Shown: positions 41,418 to 51,320, counted from the first letter of the stretch. The stretch: DNA of 64,000 bases from Pseudonocardia sp. (GCA_025869365.1 JAOZVV010000200.1:38125-102124), one strand, 5' to 3'. Made by a program: numbers and translations. The notes: generated by a model not told the origin, from the letters alone.

Positions 41418-43970
41418 ATGACCATTCCGTCGACACCCACGACCGCCCCCCTGCTCAGCGACCGCCTGCCGCCCTCCGCCGATCCCGACACCCTGGTCGC
41501 GACGTTCGCGGACTGGGCGTTCGAGGAGCGCGGCCTGTCGCTGTACCCGGCGCAGGAGGAGGCGCTGCTGGAGATCGCGACGGGCGGCAACGTCATCCTC
41601 TCGACGCCGACCGGTTCCGGGAAGTCCCTGGTCGCGATCGCCGCGCACGCCGCGGCGCTCACCCGCGGGGTCCGGACCTTCTACACCGCGCCGATCAAGG
41701 CGCTGGTCAGCGAGAAGTTCTTCGCCCTGATCGACGTGTTCGGCGCGGACAAGGTCGGGATGCTGACCGGGGACGCGGCCGTGAACGAGGGCGCGGAGAT
41801 CATCTGCTGCACCGCGGAGATCCTCGCCAACCTGGCGCTGCGCCAGGGCCGGGGCGCGGACGTCGGCTCGGTGGTCATGGACGAGTTCCACTTCTACGCG
41901 GACCCGGACCGCGGCTGGGCCTGGCAGGTCCCCCTGATCGAGCTGCCCCAGGCCCAGTTCGTCCTGATGAGCGCCACGCTCGGGGACACCACGTTCTTCC
42001 GGGACGACCTGACCCGGCGCACCGGCCGCCCGACCGCGGAGATCACGTCCGTCGAACGGCCGGTGCCGCTGCTCTACCAGTACGTCCTGACCCCGCTGCA
42101 CGAGACGATCAGCGAGCTCCTGGCCACCCGGCAGGCCCCGGTCTACGTCGTGCACTTCACCCAGCAGTCCGCCGTCGAACGGGCGCAGGCGCTGATGAGC
42201 GTCAACGTCACGTCGAAGGAGGAGAAGGCGGCGATCGCCGAGCTCATCGGCAACTTCCGCTTCACCGCCGGGTTCGGGCGCACGCTGTCCCGGCTGGTCC
42301 GGCACGGGATCGGGGTGCACCACGCCGGGATGCTGCCCCGCTACCGGCGGCTGGTGGAGACCCTGGCCCAGGCCGGCCTGCTCAAGGTCATCTGCGGGAC
42401 GGACACCCTCGGCGTCGGCATCAACGTGCCGATCCGCACGGTGCTGTTCACCGCGCTCGCGAAGTACGACGGCGTGCGCACCCGCCCGCTCAAGGCGCGG
42501 GAGTTCCACCAGATCGCCGGGCGCGCGGGCCGCGCGGGCTACGACACCGTCGGCACGGTCGTCGCGCAGGCACCGGACCACGAGGTCGAGAACGCCCGCC
42601 GGCTGGCGAAGGCCGGGGACGACGTCAAGAAGCGGCGGCGGGTGGTGCGCACGCAGCCGCCGGAGGGCTTCGTCGGCTGGTCCGCCACGTCGTTCGAGAA
42701 GCTGCAGACGGCCCAGCCCGAGGCGCTGACCAGCCACTTCCAGGTCACCCACGCGATGTTGTTGAACGTCATCACCCGGCCCGGGGACGCGTTCACGGCG
42801 ATGCGGCACCTGCTCGAGGACAACCACGAGCCCCGGCCCCGGCAGCGCAGGCACATCCTGCGGGCGATCGCGATCTTCCGGGCGCTGCTGAACGCGGAGA
42901 TCGTGGAGAAGCTCGACGAGCCGGACGCCGAGGGCCGCACGGTCCGCGTCGTGGGGGACCTGCAGCTCGACTTCGCGCTCAACCAGCCGCTCTCGCCGTT
43001 CGCGCTGGCCGCGATCGACCTGCTGGACATGGAGTCCCCCGGCTACGCCCTGGACGTCCTGTCCGTCATCGAGGCGACGCTGGACGACCCGCGCCAGATC
43101 CTGCACGCGCAGCAGAACAAGGCCCGCGGCGAGGCCGTGGCCGCGATGAAGGCGGACGGGATCGAGTACGAGGAGCGGATGACGCTGCTCGAGGAGGTCA
43201 CCTACCCGAAGCCCCTCGACGAGCTGCTGAACGCCGCGCTGGAGACCTACCGCCGCGGGGCCCCCTGGGTGGAGGACGCGCGGCTCTCGCCGAAGTCCGT
43301 GGTGCGGGACATGTCCGAGCGGGCCATGACCTTCCACGAGTACGTCTCGCACTACCAGCTCGCCCGCTCCGAGGGCCTCGTCCTGCGCTACCTCGCGGAC
43401 GCCTACCGGGCGCTGCGCCAGACCGTCCCGGAGCACGCGCGCACCGAGGAGCTCACGGACGTCATCGAGTGGCTCGGCGAGCTCGTCCGCCAGGTGGACT
43501 CGAGCCTGCTCGACGAGTGGGAGAAGCTGGCCGCCGGCGGGGGCACGGACGAGGACGAGATCACTCCCCCGTCGCTGGACCAGGGGCCGGCGGGGGTCAC
43601 CGGCAACGTCCGGGCCTTCCGGGTGCTCGTACGCAACGCGATGTTCCGCCGCGTGGAGCTCGCGTCGCTGAACCGCTGGGACCTGCTCGGCGAGATGGAC
43701 AAGGACGCCGGCTGGAACGCCGACGCCTGGCGCGAGGCCTTCGCGCCCTTCGTCGAGCTGCACGGCTGGGGCGGCGTCGGGATCGGCCCGGACGCCCGCG
43801 GCCCGAAGCTGATCACGATCACCGAGGAGAAGGAGCGCTGGCTCGTCCGGCAGGTGATCGACGACCCGGCCGGTGACCACGACTGGGCGATCACCGCCGA
43901 GGTCGACCTGGCCGCGTCCGACGAGGCGGGCGAGGCGGTCGTCTGGATCACCGGTTTCGGCGACGGCTGA
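41418..43970 (+). CDS. DEAD/DEAH-box helicase with DUF3516
   Basis: 850 residues. Walker A is STPTGSGKSLVAIAAHAAAL, motif II is VVMDEFHFYADP, motif III is SATLGD, and the second RecA domain has CGTDTLGVGINVPIRTVLF and QIAGRAGRAGYD. The C-terminal half, after RTQPPEGFVGWS, is the DUF3516 region found in actinobacterial members of the Ski2-like group. It probably remodels RNA or DNA; the substrate is unknown. ATG at 41418, divergent from the ligase-kinase fusion with 130 bases between. Confidence 0.9.
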   Translation: MTIPSTPTTAPLLSDRLPPSADPDTLVATFADWAFEERGLSLYPAQEEALLEIATGGNVILSTPTGSGKSLVAIAAHAAALTRGVRTFYTAPIKALVSEKFFALIDVFGADKVGMLTGDAAVNEGAEIICCTAEILANLALRQGRGADVGSVVMDEFHFYADPDRGWAWQVPLIELPQAQFVLMSATLGDTTFFRDDLTRRTGRPTAEITSVERPVPLLYQYVLTPLHETISELLATRQAPVYVVHFTQQSAVERAQALMSVNVTSKEEKAAIAELIGNFRFTAGFGRTLSRLVRHGIGVHHAGMLPRYRRLVETLAQAGLLKVICGTDTLGVGINVPIRTVLFTALAKYDGVRTRPLKAREFHQIAGRAGRAGYDTVGTVVAQAPDHEVENARRLAKAGDDVKKRRRVVRTQPPEGFVGWSATSFEKLQTAQPEALTSHFQVTHAMLLNVITRPGDAFTAMRHLLEDNHEPRPRQRRHILRAIAIFRALLNAEIVEKLDEPDAEGRTVRVVGDLQLDFALNQPLSPFALAAIDLLDMESPGYALDVLSVIEATLDDPRQILHAQQNKARGEAVAAMKADGIEYEERMTLLEEVTYPKPLDELLNAALETYRRGAPWVEDARLSPKSVVRDMSERAMTFHEYVSHYQLARSEGLVLRYLADAYRALRQTVPEHARTEELTDVIEWLGELVRQVDSSLLDEWEKLAAGGGTDEDEITPPSLDQGPAGVTGNVRAFRVLVRNAMFRRVELASLNRWDLLGEMDKDAGWNADAWREAFAPFVELHGWGGVGIGPDARGPKLITITEEKERWLVRQVIDDPAGDHDWAITAEVDLAASDEAGEAVVWITGFGDG

Positions 43971-44108
43971 GGGCACGCACCGTCAGCGGGATGGGCGGAT
44001 CACGGGGCGCCGGAACGCCATCGGGTGATCGCGACCCGGTAACGTGGCGCGCTGATCACCATTGGGGCACCGTCAGGCGGTGGCGGTTCCGGACGACGGT
44101 GCAGACCC

Positions 44109-45059
44109 GTGAGGGGGCGGTTCGGGGTGCAGGGCTCGGGAGACGACGCAAGACCGATCGACGCGGTACCGCTGGAGGCCGTGTCGGCCGATGCGGGGCC
44201 GATCGCCCCGGACCCGGTCGACACGGACCCGGTCGACGCAGGACCGGCGGATCCGGGGCTGGTGGAGGTGCCCGTGGGGGTGGATCCCACGCAGCCGAGC
44301 GTCGCCCGCGTGTACGACTACTACCTCGGCGGCTCCCACAACTTCGAGTCGGACCGCGTCTTCGCCCAGCGCGTCCTCGCGCAGCTGCCGGACATGGCGA
44401 TGGTCGCCCAGGAGAACCGCGCGTTCCTCCGCCGCGCCGTCGCCCACCTCTGCGCGCTGGGCATCGACCAGTTCCTGGACCTGGGGTCCGGTATCCCCAC
44501 CGTCGGCAACGTGCACGAGATCGTGCTGGCGACGAACCCGGACGCCGCGGTGATCTACGTGGACCACGATCCGGTGGCCGTGACGCACAGCCGCGAGCTG
44601 CTCAAGGACGTCCCGGGCGCGGACGTCATCGGCGGCGACCTGCGGGACGTCCGGGCGATCCTGGACCACCCGCTCGTCCGGGAGCGCATCGACCTCACCC
44701 GCCCGCTGGCGGTGCTGCTGGTCTCGGTCCTGCACTTCGTCTCCGACGACGACGACCCGGCGGACGTCGTCGCCCGCTACCTCGCGGCCGCCGCCCCGGG
44801 CAGCCACGTCGTGATCAGCCACGCGAGCGAGGAGGGCCGGCCGGACGCCTCGGGCGCGCAGGCCGTCTACAACCAGGGCCGCTCCCCCAACCGGATGCGG
44901 ATGCGCACCGGGGCCGAGGTCACCGCGCTCTTCGGGGGTCTGCCCCTGCTGGAGCCCGGTGTCGTGCGGATCCCGTTGTGGAGACCGGAGTCCCCGGACG
45001 ACGTGCGACCGGGGGCGGACCGCTACCCGGGCGTCGCCGGGCTGGCACGCAAGGGCTGA
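44109..45059 (+). CDS. SAM-dependent methyltransferase, DUF574 family
   Basis: 316 residues. After an acidic, Asp/Pro-rich N-terminal ~50 residues comes the family start PSVARVYDYYLGGSHNFESDR, then the SAM-binding region QFLDLGSGIPTVGNVHEI and VIYVDHDPVAV. DUF574 proteins are abundant in Pseudonocardiales and Streptomyces; their substrates are mostly unknown. GTG at 44109. It lies 12 bases upstream of the GGDEF-EAL gene and is probably in one transcript with it. The N-terminal extension has near-repeats (DPVDTDPVDAGPADPG). Confidence 0.85.
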   Translation: MRGRFGVQGSGDDARPIDAVPLEAVSADAGPIAPDPVDTDPVDAGPADPGLVEVPVGVDPTQPSVARVYDYYLGGSHNFESDRVFAQRVLAQLPDMAMVAQENRAFLRRAVAHLCALGIDQFLDLGSGIPTVGNVHEIVLATNPDAAVIYVDHDPVAVTHSRELLKDVPGADVIGGDLRDVRAILDHPLVRERIDLTRPLAVLLVSVLHFVSDDDDPADVVARYLAAAAPGSHVVISHASEEGRPDASGAQAVYNQGRSPNRMRMRTGAEVTALFGGLPLLEPGVVRIPLWRPESPDDVRPGADRYPGVAGLARKG

Positions 45060-45071
45060 CGGGCCTCAGGC

Positions 45072-47234
45072 ATGGGCGGGGAGCAGGTGGACCCGGCGGC
45101 GCTGGCCGCGGACTGGACCACGGCCGTCCTCGGGACGAGCTACGTCTCGATGAACCGCCGGGACCTGCGGCGGTACCTCACCGGCCTCGCCACCCGGCTC
45201 GCCGCGTCGTTCGCGGCGCCGGACTGGGACCGCACGGTCGCGGCGGGTGTCGGGCGGCTGATGGTCGCGGCCCACTTCACCGACACGCGCTCGCTGGAGC
45301 GCACGCTCGTCGTCGTCGGGGAGCATCTCGCCCCGTCCGCGCCGAACCGCTCCGGACGCCTGGCCGCGCTGCAGGGCGCCCTGGCGGCCGGGTACGCCGA
45401 GGCGCTGCGCGAACGCACCCTCGCCGAGCAGGAGCGGATCACCATCGCGGCGTTCGCCGCCCGGGTCTCCGCCGAGGAGGCGCGCTGGGCCAGCGAGGCC
45501 CGCTACCAGGCGGTCTTCGCCGGCGCGGTGATCGGGATCAGCGTCTCCGAGCTCGACGGGCGCATCATCCAGATCAACGACGCGCTGTGCACCATGCTCG
45601 GCTTCACCGCCGAGGAGCTGTCCGGCAGGGTGATCTACGAGTTCATGCACCCCGACGACGCCCCGGACGACTGGGCGCAGATCCGGGACATGATCGCCGG
45701 GACGCGCGACCACGTGCGGATGGAGAAGGCCTACTTCCGCAAGGACGGCACCGAGCTCTGGACGGACCTCGTCGTGTCCCTCATCCGGGACCAGGCGGAC
45801 GAGCCGCGCTACCTCGTCGCGATGGTCGAGGACATCACCGACCGGCGGCTGCTGCAGACGCGGCTGCGGCACCAGGCGATGCACGACCCGCTCACCGGGC
45901 TGCCCAACCGGTCGCTGTTCTTCGACCGGCTCGAGGCGGCGCTGGACGACGAGAACGCCGTACCCGGCGTGTGCTACCTGGATCTGGACGGGTTCAAGGC
46001 GGTCAACGACACCCTCGGCCACGACGTCGGGGACCAGCTCCTGCGGACGGTCGCGGAGCGCCTGAGCGCCGAGCTCGCCCCGGACGGCCACCTGGTCGCG
46101 CGGATGGGCGGGGACGAGTTCGTCGTGCTCGTCGCGGACGCGACGGACCCGGACGAGGTGCGCCGGATCGCCGAACGCGCGCTCGCCACCGTGCGGCGCC
46201 CGGTCCGGGTGGAGGGCAACGAGATCCGGGTGTCCGCGAGCATCGGGATCGTCGGGCGCGACGACGGCGGCTCCGGGGCCGCGGAGCTGATGAAGGCCGC
46301 GGACACCACCCTGTACTGGGCGAAGAACGACGGCCGCTCGCGGGTCGCGGAGTTCGACCGGGACCGCCACCGCACGGACGTCGCCCGTTTCGAGCTGTCC
46401 GCGCAGCTGCCGGAGGCCCTGCGCCTCGAGGAGTTCTACCTGGACTACCAGCCCCTGGTACGGCTCGCCGACGGCGTGACGACCGGGGTCGAGGCGCTCG
46501 TGCGCTGGCGCCGGGACGGCGAGCGGCTCGGCCCGGACCTGTTCATCCCGCTGGCCGAGGAGACCGGGCTGATCGTCGCGCTGGGCGGGTGGGTGCTGAC
46601 CGAGGCCTGCCGGCAGGCCCGGCGCTGGCACGACGCGCTCGGCGGCGAGCGGCCGCTGATGAGCGTGAACGTCGCGGCGCGCCAGGTGCGCGAGCCGGAC
46701 TTCGTCGACGCCGTCGAGGCGGCGTTGGACAGTACCGGCTGGCCCGCCTCGTCGCTGCAGCTCGAGCTGACCGAGAGCGACGTGATGTCCGCCGACGGCG
46801 GCCCGCTGGAGACCCTCGGCACGCTGGCGGACCTCGGCATCCGCATCGCGATCGACGACTTCGGCACCGGCTACTCGAACCTGGCCTACCTGCGCACCCT
46901 GCCGGTGCACACGCTCAAGCTCGCCGGGCCGTTCGTCACCGGCTACGGCCCGGGCGGCCGCGAGGGCCGCGGCGGCGAGGCCGGGACCGCGGCGGTCCTG
47001 TCCTCGGTGATCGGGCTCGCGCACACACTCGGGCTCACCGTCACCGCCGAGAACGTGGAGACCGCCGAACAGCACGCCCGGCTGCGCTCGCTGGGCTGTG
47101 ACACCGGTCAGGGCTGGTTCCTCGCCCCGCCGGGCACCCCCGACGCGGTCGCGGGCCTGCTGGGCCGTCCCCTGCCGGGACACCGGCGCAGCCCGTTCCC
47201 GGGGGACGTGACCCGGCGCCCCGCTACGGGCTGA
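45072..47234 (+). CDS. PAS-GGDEF-EAL cyclic-di-GMP turnover protein
   Basis: 720 residues. Residues ~1-130 are a helical regulator-like domain of unknown type, ~145-265 a PAS domain (YQAVFAGAVIGISVSELDGRIIQIND), ~275-435 a GGDEF domain with the intact signature RMGGDEFVVL, and ~445-700 an EAL domain with GVEALVRW, LELTESDV, DDFGTGYSNLAYL and AENVETAEQH. The usual LKID motif reads LKLAG, so the Asp after the catalytic Lys is Ala and phosphodiesterase activity may be reduced. No transmembrane segment. The 3' end overlaps the convergent glycosyltransferase gene by 11 bases. Confidence 0.9.
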   Translation: MGGEQVDPAALAADWTTAVLGTSYVSMNRRDLRRYLTGLATRLAASFAAPDWDRTVAAGVGRLMVAAHFTDTRSLERTLVVVGEHLAPSAPNRSGRLAALQGALAAGYAEALRERTLAEQERITIAAFAARVSAEEARWASEARYQAVFAGAVIGISVSELDGRIIQINDALCTMLGFTAEELSGRVIYEFMHPDDAPDDWAQIRDMIAGTRDHVRMEKAYFRKDGTELWTDLVVSLIRDQADEPRYLVAMVEDITDRRLLQTRLRHQAMHDPLTGLPNRSLFFDRLEAALDDENAVPGVCYLDLDGFKAVNDTLGHDVGDQLLRTVAERLSAELAPDGHLVARMGGDEFVVLVADATDPDEVRRIAERALATVRRPVRVEGNEIRVSASIGIVGRDDGGSGAAELMKAADTTLYWAKNDGRSRVAEFDRDRHRTDVARFELSAQLPEALRLEEFYLDYQPLVRLADGVTTGVEALVRWRRDGERLGPDLFIPLAEETGLIVALGGWVLTEACRQARRWHDALGGERPLMSVNVAARQVREPDFVDAVEAALDSTGWPASSLQLELTESDVMSADGGPLETLGTLADLGIRIAIDDFGTGYSNLAYLRTLPVHTLKLAGPFVTGYGPGGREGRGGEAGTAAVLSSVIGLAHTLGLTVTAENVETAEQHARLRSLGCDTGQGWFLAPPGTPDAVAGLLGRPLPGHRRSPFPGDVTRRPATG

Positions 47235-48210
47235 GGGCCTCGGCCCCCGCGGAGGCCGCCGCGGCCGTGTCCGTCGCCGGGTCCTGCACCGCCGGATCCT
47301 GCACCGCCGGGTTCTCCGCTGCCGGGGGGAACCACGGGAACCGCTCCGCCCCCGCCCGCACGTGCACCCCGTAGCTGCGGGCGCCCGTGTGCGGGTCCGT
47401 CACCAGCATCTCGAACACCGGGCCGGGAACCCCGGCCCGCAGGGCGTAGCGGCGCAGGGCCTCGCGGCGCTGGGCGTGGACCGTGCGACGGTCCGAGGAG
47501 TGCGAGCCGGGGCGCTTGTGGTGCAGGTAGGTCGCCTCGTTCAGGACGACGATCTGCCGGTCGTCCTCGACGACGCGCAGCAGCATCCGCAGGAACCAGT
47601 CGACCAGCGGGGCGTGGGTGAACTCCGGGTCGAACCGGCCGGACGCGGTGAACAGCCGCCGCGACACGAGCCCGCCGTACATCGGGAACACCGTGCGCGC
47701 GGCCGGGTCCTCGCTCGTGCCGAAGGCGGTCCGCCAGGTCTCCAGGTACGGCAGGTTCCAGTGCCGGCGCGGCATACCACCAGCGTGGGCGATGTCGCAC
47801 TGCCCGATCACGAACTCGACGTCGCCGTGCCCGTCGGTCGCCGTCACCAGGAGCTCCACCGCGTCCGCGGGCAGCTCGTCGTCGCCGTCGAGCCAGAGCA
47901 GCCAGGGCGCGGTCGAGGCGTCCGCCCCGGCGTTGCGCGCGGCGGCGATCCCCCGGGAGAACTCCCAGCGGTGCGGGTACACGCGGCGCTCCCCCGCGGA
48001 CTCCCGCCCGTCCATCCACTGGTCGGCGAACCGGTAGTCGTAGGTGCTGGACCCGTCGTCCCAGAGCTGGAGGTCGATCGGGCCGCGGTAGCTCTGGGCG
48101 TACACGCTCGCGACGGCCCGGCACACCAGCACCGGGTCCATGTCCCGCACCGGCATCACGACGGCGACGCGCGGCAGCTCTCCGGCCCGTCCGTTCTGGG
48201 AGTCGTCCAC
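47224..48210 (-). CDS. Family 2 glycosyltransferase
   Basis: 328 residues. LPRVAVVMPVRD begins the GT-A fold, LQLWDDGSSTYDY holds the first Asp pair and WLLWLDGDDELPADAV the DxD-type metal site; GGLVSRRLF and DWFLRMLLRVVEDD follow. The C-terminal tail is Ala/Pro-rich with three copies of a PAVQD-like unit. GTG at 48210 begins 14 residues before the conserved core; a TTG start at 48252 is possible. Donor and acceptor unknown; a surface glycan is likely. It stands alone. Confidence 0.82.
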   Translation of the reverse strand: MDDSQNGRAGELPRVAVVMPVRDMDPVLVCRAVASVYAQSYRGPIDLQLWDDGSSTYDYRFADQWMDGRESAGERRVYPHRWEFSRGIAAARNAGADASTAPWLLWLDGDDELPADAVELLVTATDGHGDVEFVIGQCDIAHAGGMPRRHWNLPYLETWRTAFGTSEDPAARTVFPMYGGLVSRRLFTASGRFDPEFTHAPLVDWFLRMLLRVVEDDRQIVVLNEATYLHHKRPGSHSSDRRTVHAQRREALRRYALRAGVPGPVFEMLVTDPHTGARSYGVHVRAGAERFPWFPPAAENPAVQDPAVQDPATDTAAAASAGAEALSP

Positions 48211-48378
48211 GTGCCCACCACCGTTCCGTCGCGCGGCCCTTTCTCCGGACAACGAGGCGAACGGCCTACGGACGTGACCCGATCGGGGGAACGTCGGTCG
48301 TTGCAGGCGCGCACACGTGACTTTTCGCGAGGCGGCGTATAGGTCGGCCGGCCCGGCGTGGACCGTCCGGGCGTCGGG

Positions 48379-49596
48379 TCAGCCCAGGGGGCTCCGGGGC
48401 AGCAGCCGGTCGGAGATGATCTTCTTCTGGATCTCGCTGGTGCCCTCGAAGATCGTGGTCAGCCGGGCGTCCCGCCAGTGTCGCTCGACGCGGTGCTCGG
48501 TGGTGTAGCCGTTGCCGCCGTGGAGCTGGATGCCGTCGCCGGTGACCTCCGCGGCCATCTCCGTGGCCAGCAGTTTCACCATCGCCGCCTCCCGCTCGCA
48601 CGGCTGCCCGAGATCGATCAGGTGCGCGACGTGCTGGTAGAACGCCCGGGCCTGCTCGACGCGCGCCGCCATCGTCGCCAGCGTGAAGCGCACGGACTGG
48701 AAGTCCCCGATCGGATGGTCGAACTGGCGGCGTTCCTGCAGGTAGAGGATGCAGTCCTCGACGGCGGCGCGCGCCAGGCCGACGGCCCGCGCCGCGGTGT
48801 GCACGCGCGCGATGTTGAGCCACTGCTGGGTGGAGGCGAATCCCTGGTCCCCCGCGGACAGCTGGTTCCCGACCGGGACCCGCAGCCCGTCGAACTCCAG
48901 GTCCCAGGTGACGAACCCGTGGTAGCCGATCTTGTCGATGGGCGTGCCCGTGATCCCCTTCGGGAAGCTGTCGCGCTCCTTCTCCACGACGATCGTGGCC
49001 AGGCCCGTGGAGCGGCGCTCCCCCGGTGCGGGGTCCTCGGTGCGCACCAGCACCTGGATGAAGTCCGCGGCCTTGGCATTGCCCGTCCACCGCTTGTGCC
49101 CGGTGACGACGAACTCGTCGCCGTCGCGCTCGGCGCGCGTGGAGACCGCGGCGAGGTCCGAACCGGCGTCCGGCTCGGAGAGGGCGATGGCGCCGATCCA
49201 CTCCCCCTTCGCGCTGCGCCGCAGCAGCTCCGCGCGCCGGGACTCGTCCGCGACGCCCGTTCCGGCCCCCTGGGCGCGGGCGATGATGCTGCCCACGCTC
49301 ATCCAGGAACGCGCCAGCTCCTCGGCCACCATGCAGTACTCGAACGCGCCGAGCCCGAGGCCGCCGTGCTCGGTGGGCACGGTGATCCCGAAGTACCCCA
49401 GCGCCCCCATCTCGTCGAGCAGGGAACGCGGGATCTCGCCCTTGACCCGGTCCAGCTCGTCCGCCACCGGGAGCACGCGCTCCGCCGCGAACCTGCGCGC
49501 CTGCGTCTGCAGCGCCTCGCGCTCCGGGGAGTGGTACTGCGCCGGGACCACGGGGATCGGGGGTTCCATGATCTCGGGCGTCTCGGCGTCGCTCAT
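48379..49596 (-). CDS. Acyl-CoA dehydrogenase
   Basis: 405 residues. FGITVPTEHGGLGLGAFEYCMVAEELAR, AIALSEPDAGSDLAAV, TGHKRWTGNAKAADF and the C-terminal QLHGGNGYTTEHRVERHWRDARLTTIFEGTSEIQKKIISDRLL define the FAD-dependent family, with Glu in FEGTSE where many members keep the base. ATG at 49596 follows GGGAGA. Neighbours give no substrate. It is distinct in subgroup from the dehydrogenase at 29.7 kb. Confidence 0.9.
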   Translation of the reverse strand: MSDAETPEIMEPPIPVVPAQYHSPEREALQTQARRFAAERVLPVADELDRVKGEIPRSLLDEMGALGYFGITVPTEHGGLGLGAFEYCMVAEELARSWMSVGSIIARAQGAGTGVADESRRAELLRRSAKGEWIGAIALSEPDAGSDLAAVSTRAERDGDEFVVTGHKRWTGNAKAADFIQVLVRTEDPAPGERRSTGLATIVVEKERDSFPKGITGTPIDKIGYHGFVTWDLEFDGLRVPVGNQLSAGDQGFASTQQWLNIARVHTAARAVGLARAAVEDCILYLQERRQFDHPIGDFQSVRFTLATMAARVEQARAFYQHVAHLIDLGQPCEREAAMVKLLATEMAAEVTGDGIQLHGGNGYTTEHRVERHWRDARLTTIFEGTSEIQKKIISDRLLPRSPLG

Positions 49597-49670
49597 GGAC
49601 CCGTTCTCCCACATCGGGCGCCGCGCCGCCTGCCGGGGCGGCGCGGGCCACATCCTCCGGCCGGGTCCCT

Positions 49671-50476
49671 CTACAGCCTGCGCAGCCCGCTGAGCACCCG
49701 TTCCATCAGCGCGACGTCCGGCCCCTCGGCGCTGACCGTGCGGTGCACGACGAGGCCGCCGGTGACCGCGAGGTCCCCGACGATCACGCGGGCGACCCCG
49801 ATGGGCACCCCCATCAGCGCCGCGACCTCCGCGATCGAGGTGGGCCGCCGGCAGAGGTCCAGCACCGCGCCGTGCTCGGCGAGCTCCGCCCTGCCGAACG
49901 CGGCCGCGGGGGTGGAGACCAGCGTCTCCAGGCCGAGCTCGTAGCGGGAGCGGGTCCGGCCCCGGGTGTAGACGTAGGGCCGGACGAACCGGGTGCCGGC
50001 GTCCGCGGCCGCGTACTCCGCGACCTGGGGCTGGGGGACGGCCACGACGAACGGGGCCGGGACCGCGCCCCGGGCCGGCTCGACCCCGGGGTCCTCGCCG
50101 CGGCGGCGGCGGGGGGCACCCCCGAAGCGGGCCCCGGTGTGGCCGACGGCGGGCGCCTCGTCGACCTCGGGCCTGGCCGGCGGAGGGAGGACCGGCGGGG
50201 GCGCCGCCGTCGTGACCGCATCGGCGACGGCCCGGAACGGGTCCGTGGCCGGGACCCGATGGTGTCGGCGGGGCCGCCGGCCTGCCCGGCGTCGGTCCTC
50301 CCGGCGGCGCGGTCGGCGCGGCTCCTCCGCTTCCTGCGCGGGGCGCCGCCGAAGCGCGCCCCGGTGAAGCCGACCTCGAAGTCGTCGGCCGGCGTCACGA
50401 GACAACAACCTGGGGCATCGTCATCGGTGAGATCACCTTCCTGCGGCTCTTCACCGGTCGGGGAGCGTGCCGTCAC
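49671..50476 (-). pseudogene. DUF742 protein, interrupted by a single-base frameshift
   Basis: The C-terminal ~125 residues are DUF742: FVRPYVYTRGRTRSRYELGLETLVSTP, TSIAEVAALMGVPIGVARVIVGDL and ALMERVLSGLRRL. The upstream frame starts at GTG 50476 (EGDLTDDDAPGCCLV) and reads well to about GGPADTI, then the good frame changes at about 50257, where a GGG run would need one more G to give ADTIGVPATDPFRAV. The rebuilt protein has 268 residues. Its linker carries the motif TGARFGGAPRR twice. DUF742 genes normally sit between a Roadblock/MglB gene and an MglA-type GTPase; neither is here. Confidence 0.75.
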
Positions 50477-50684
50477 CGGACCCGGAGACGTCGGGCCGAA
50501 TCTCGTCAGGTCGCGTTACGGGGTTGTGTCCGGGCCGTTCCGCACGAATGACGATTGGCACCGGACCGGAAGTATCGCCCGGTCGTGGCACGGACGGCGG
50601 CCCAGAGTCACAGATCGGCGACGAAGTCCCCCTCGAAAGAGTGCACACGCCGGAGCGGGCCGTCCGGGACAGTACGGTGCCGCG

Positions 50685-51320
50685 GTGATCCGGACCGCTC
50701 CCCTCGCCCGCATCTGGTTCGGCGCCGTCGCCGCGGTGTGCCTGCTCGGCATCGCGATCCAGCTCGTGTTCTCCGCGGGCCAGCCCAGCGAACGGTTCCC
50801 GACCGGCCTGTCGAACGCGCTGAACATCTTCGCGTTCTTCACGATCCTGACCAACCTGCTCCTCGGGCTCACCAGCCTGGCCCTGAGCGCCGGTCGTCCC
50901 CAGGGCCTCGCGCTGCGCGTCCTGCACCTCGACGCGGTCCTCGGCATCGCCGTCACCGGCGTCGTCTACCACCTGGTGCTCGCCCCGCTCGACGACCCGC
51001 GCGGCCTCGCGGCGGTGGCGAACTTCCTGCTGCACACCGCCGCCCCGGTCCTCGGCGTCGTCGGGTGGCTGGTCGTGGGTCCCCGCGGGCTGACCAGCCT
51101 GCGGACCGTGCTGCTGGCCGCGATCTACCCCCTGGCGTGGCTCGCGGTCACCCTCGGTCGCGGGGCGGTCATCGACTGGTACCCGTACCCGTTCGTCGAC
51201 GTGTCGGCGCTCGGGTACGGGCGCGTCGCGCTGGACTGCGTGGTGGTCGCGGTCCTGTTCCTGGGGCTCGGCTTCGGTGCCCTCGCCGTGGACCGGCGCC
51301 TCCCCGGTGGTCAGGCCTGA
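50685..51320 (+). CDS. Pr6Pr-family membrane protein
   Basis: 211 residues with about six membrane segments. LARIWFGAVAAVCLLGIAIQLVF, NIFAFFTILTNLLLG, TGVVYHLVL, NFLLHTAAPVLGVVGWLV and YPLAWLAVTLGRGAVIDWYPYPFVDV give the pattern of the Pr6Pr (FAR-17a/AIG1-like) family of unknown function. GTG at 50685 is the first start before the conserved segment; the ribosome-binding site is weak. It overlaps the convergent LLM oxidoreductase by 10 bases. Confidence 0.8.
   Translation: MIRTAPLARIWFGAVAAVCLLGIAIQLVFSAGQPSERFPTGLSNALNIFAFFTILTNLLLGLTSLALSAGRPQGLALRVLHLDAVLGIAVTGVVYHLVLAPLDDPRGLAAVANFLLHTAAPVLGVVGWLVVGPRGLTSLRTVLLAAIYPLAWLAVTLGRGAVIDWYPYPFVDVSALGYGRVALDCVVVAVLFLGLGFGALAVDRRLPGGQA

Noticed and set aside
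41322..43976. 884-residue frame opposite the DUF3516 helicase
   Set aside because: No domain, biased composition, and the sense strand carries every helicase motif.
44024..44060. Inverted repeat GGTGATC...GATCACC upstream of the DUF574 gene as an operator
   Set aside because: The arms are only seven bases with a 23-base spacer and no promoter elements are clear around it; chance occurrence cannot be excluded.
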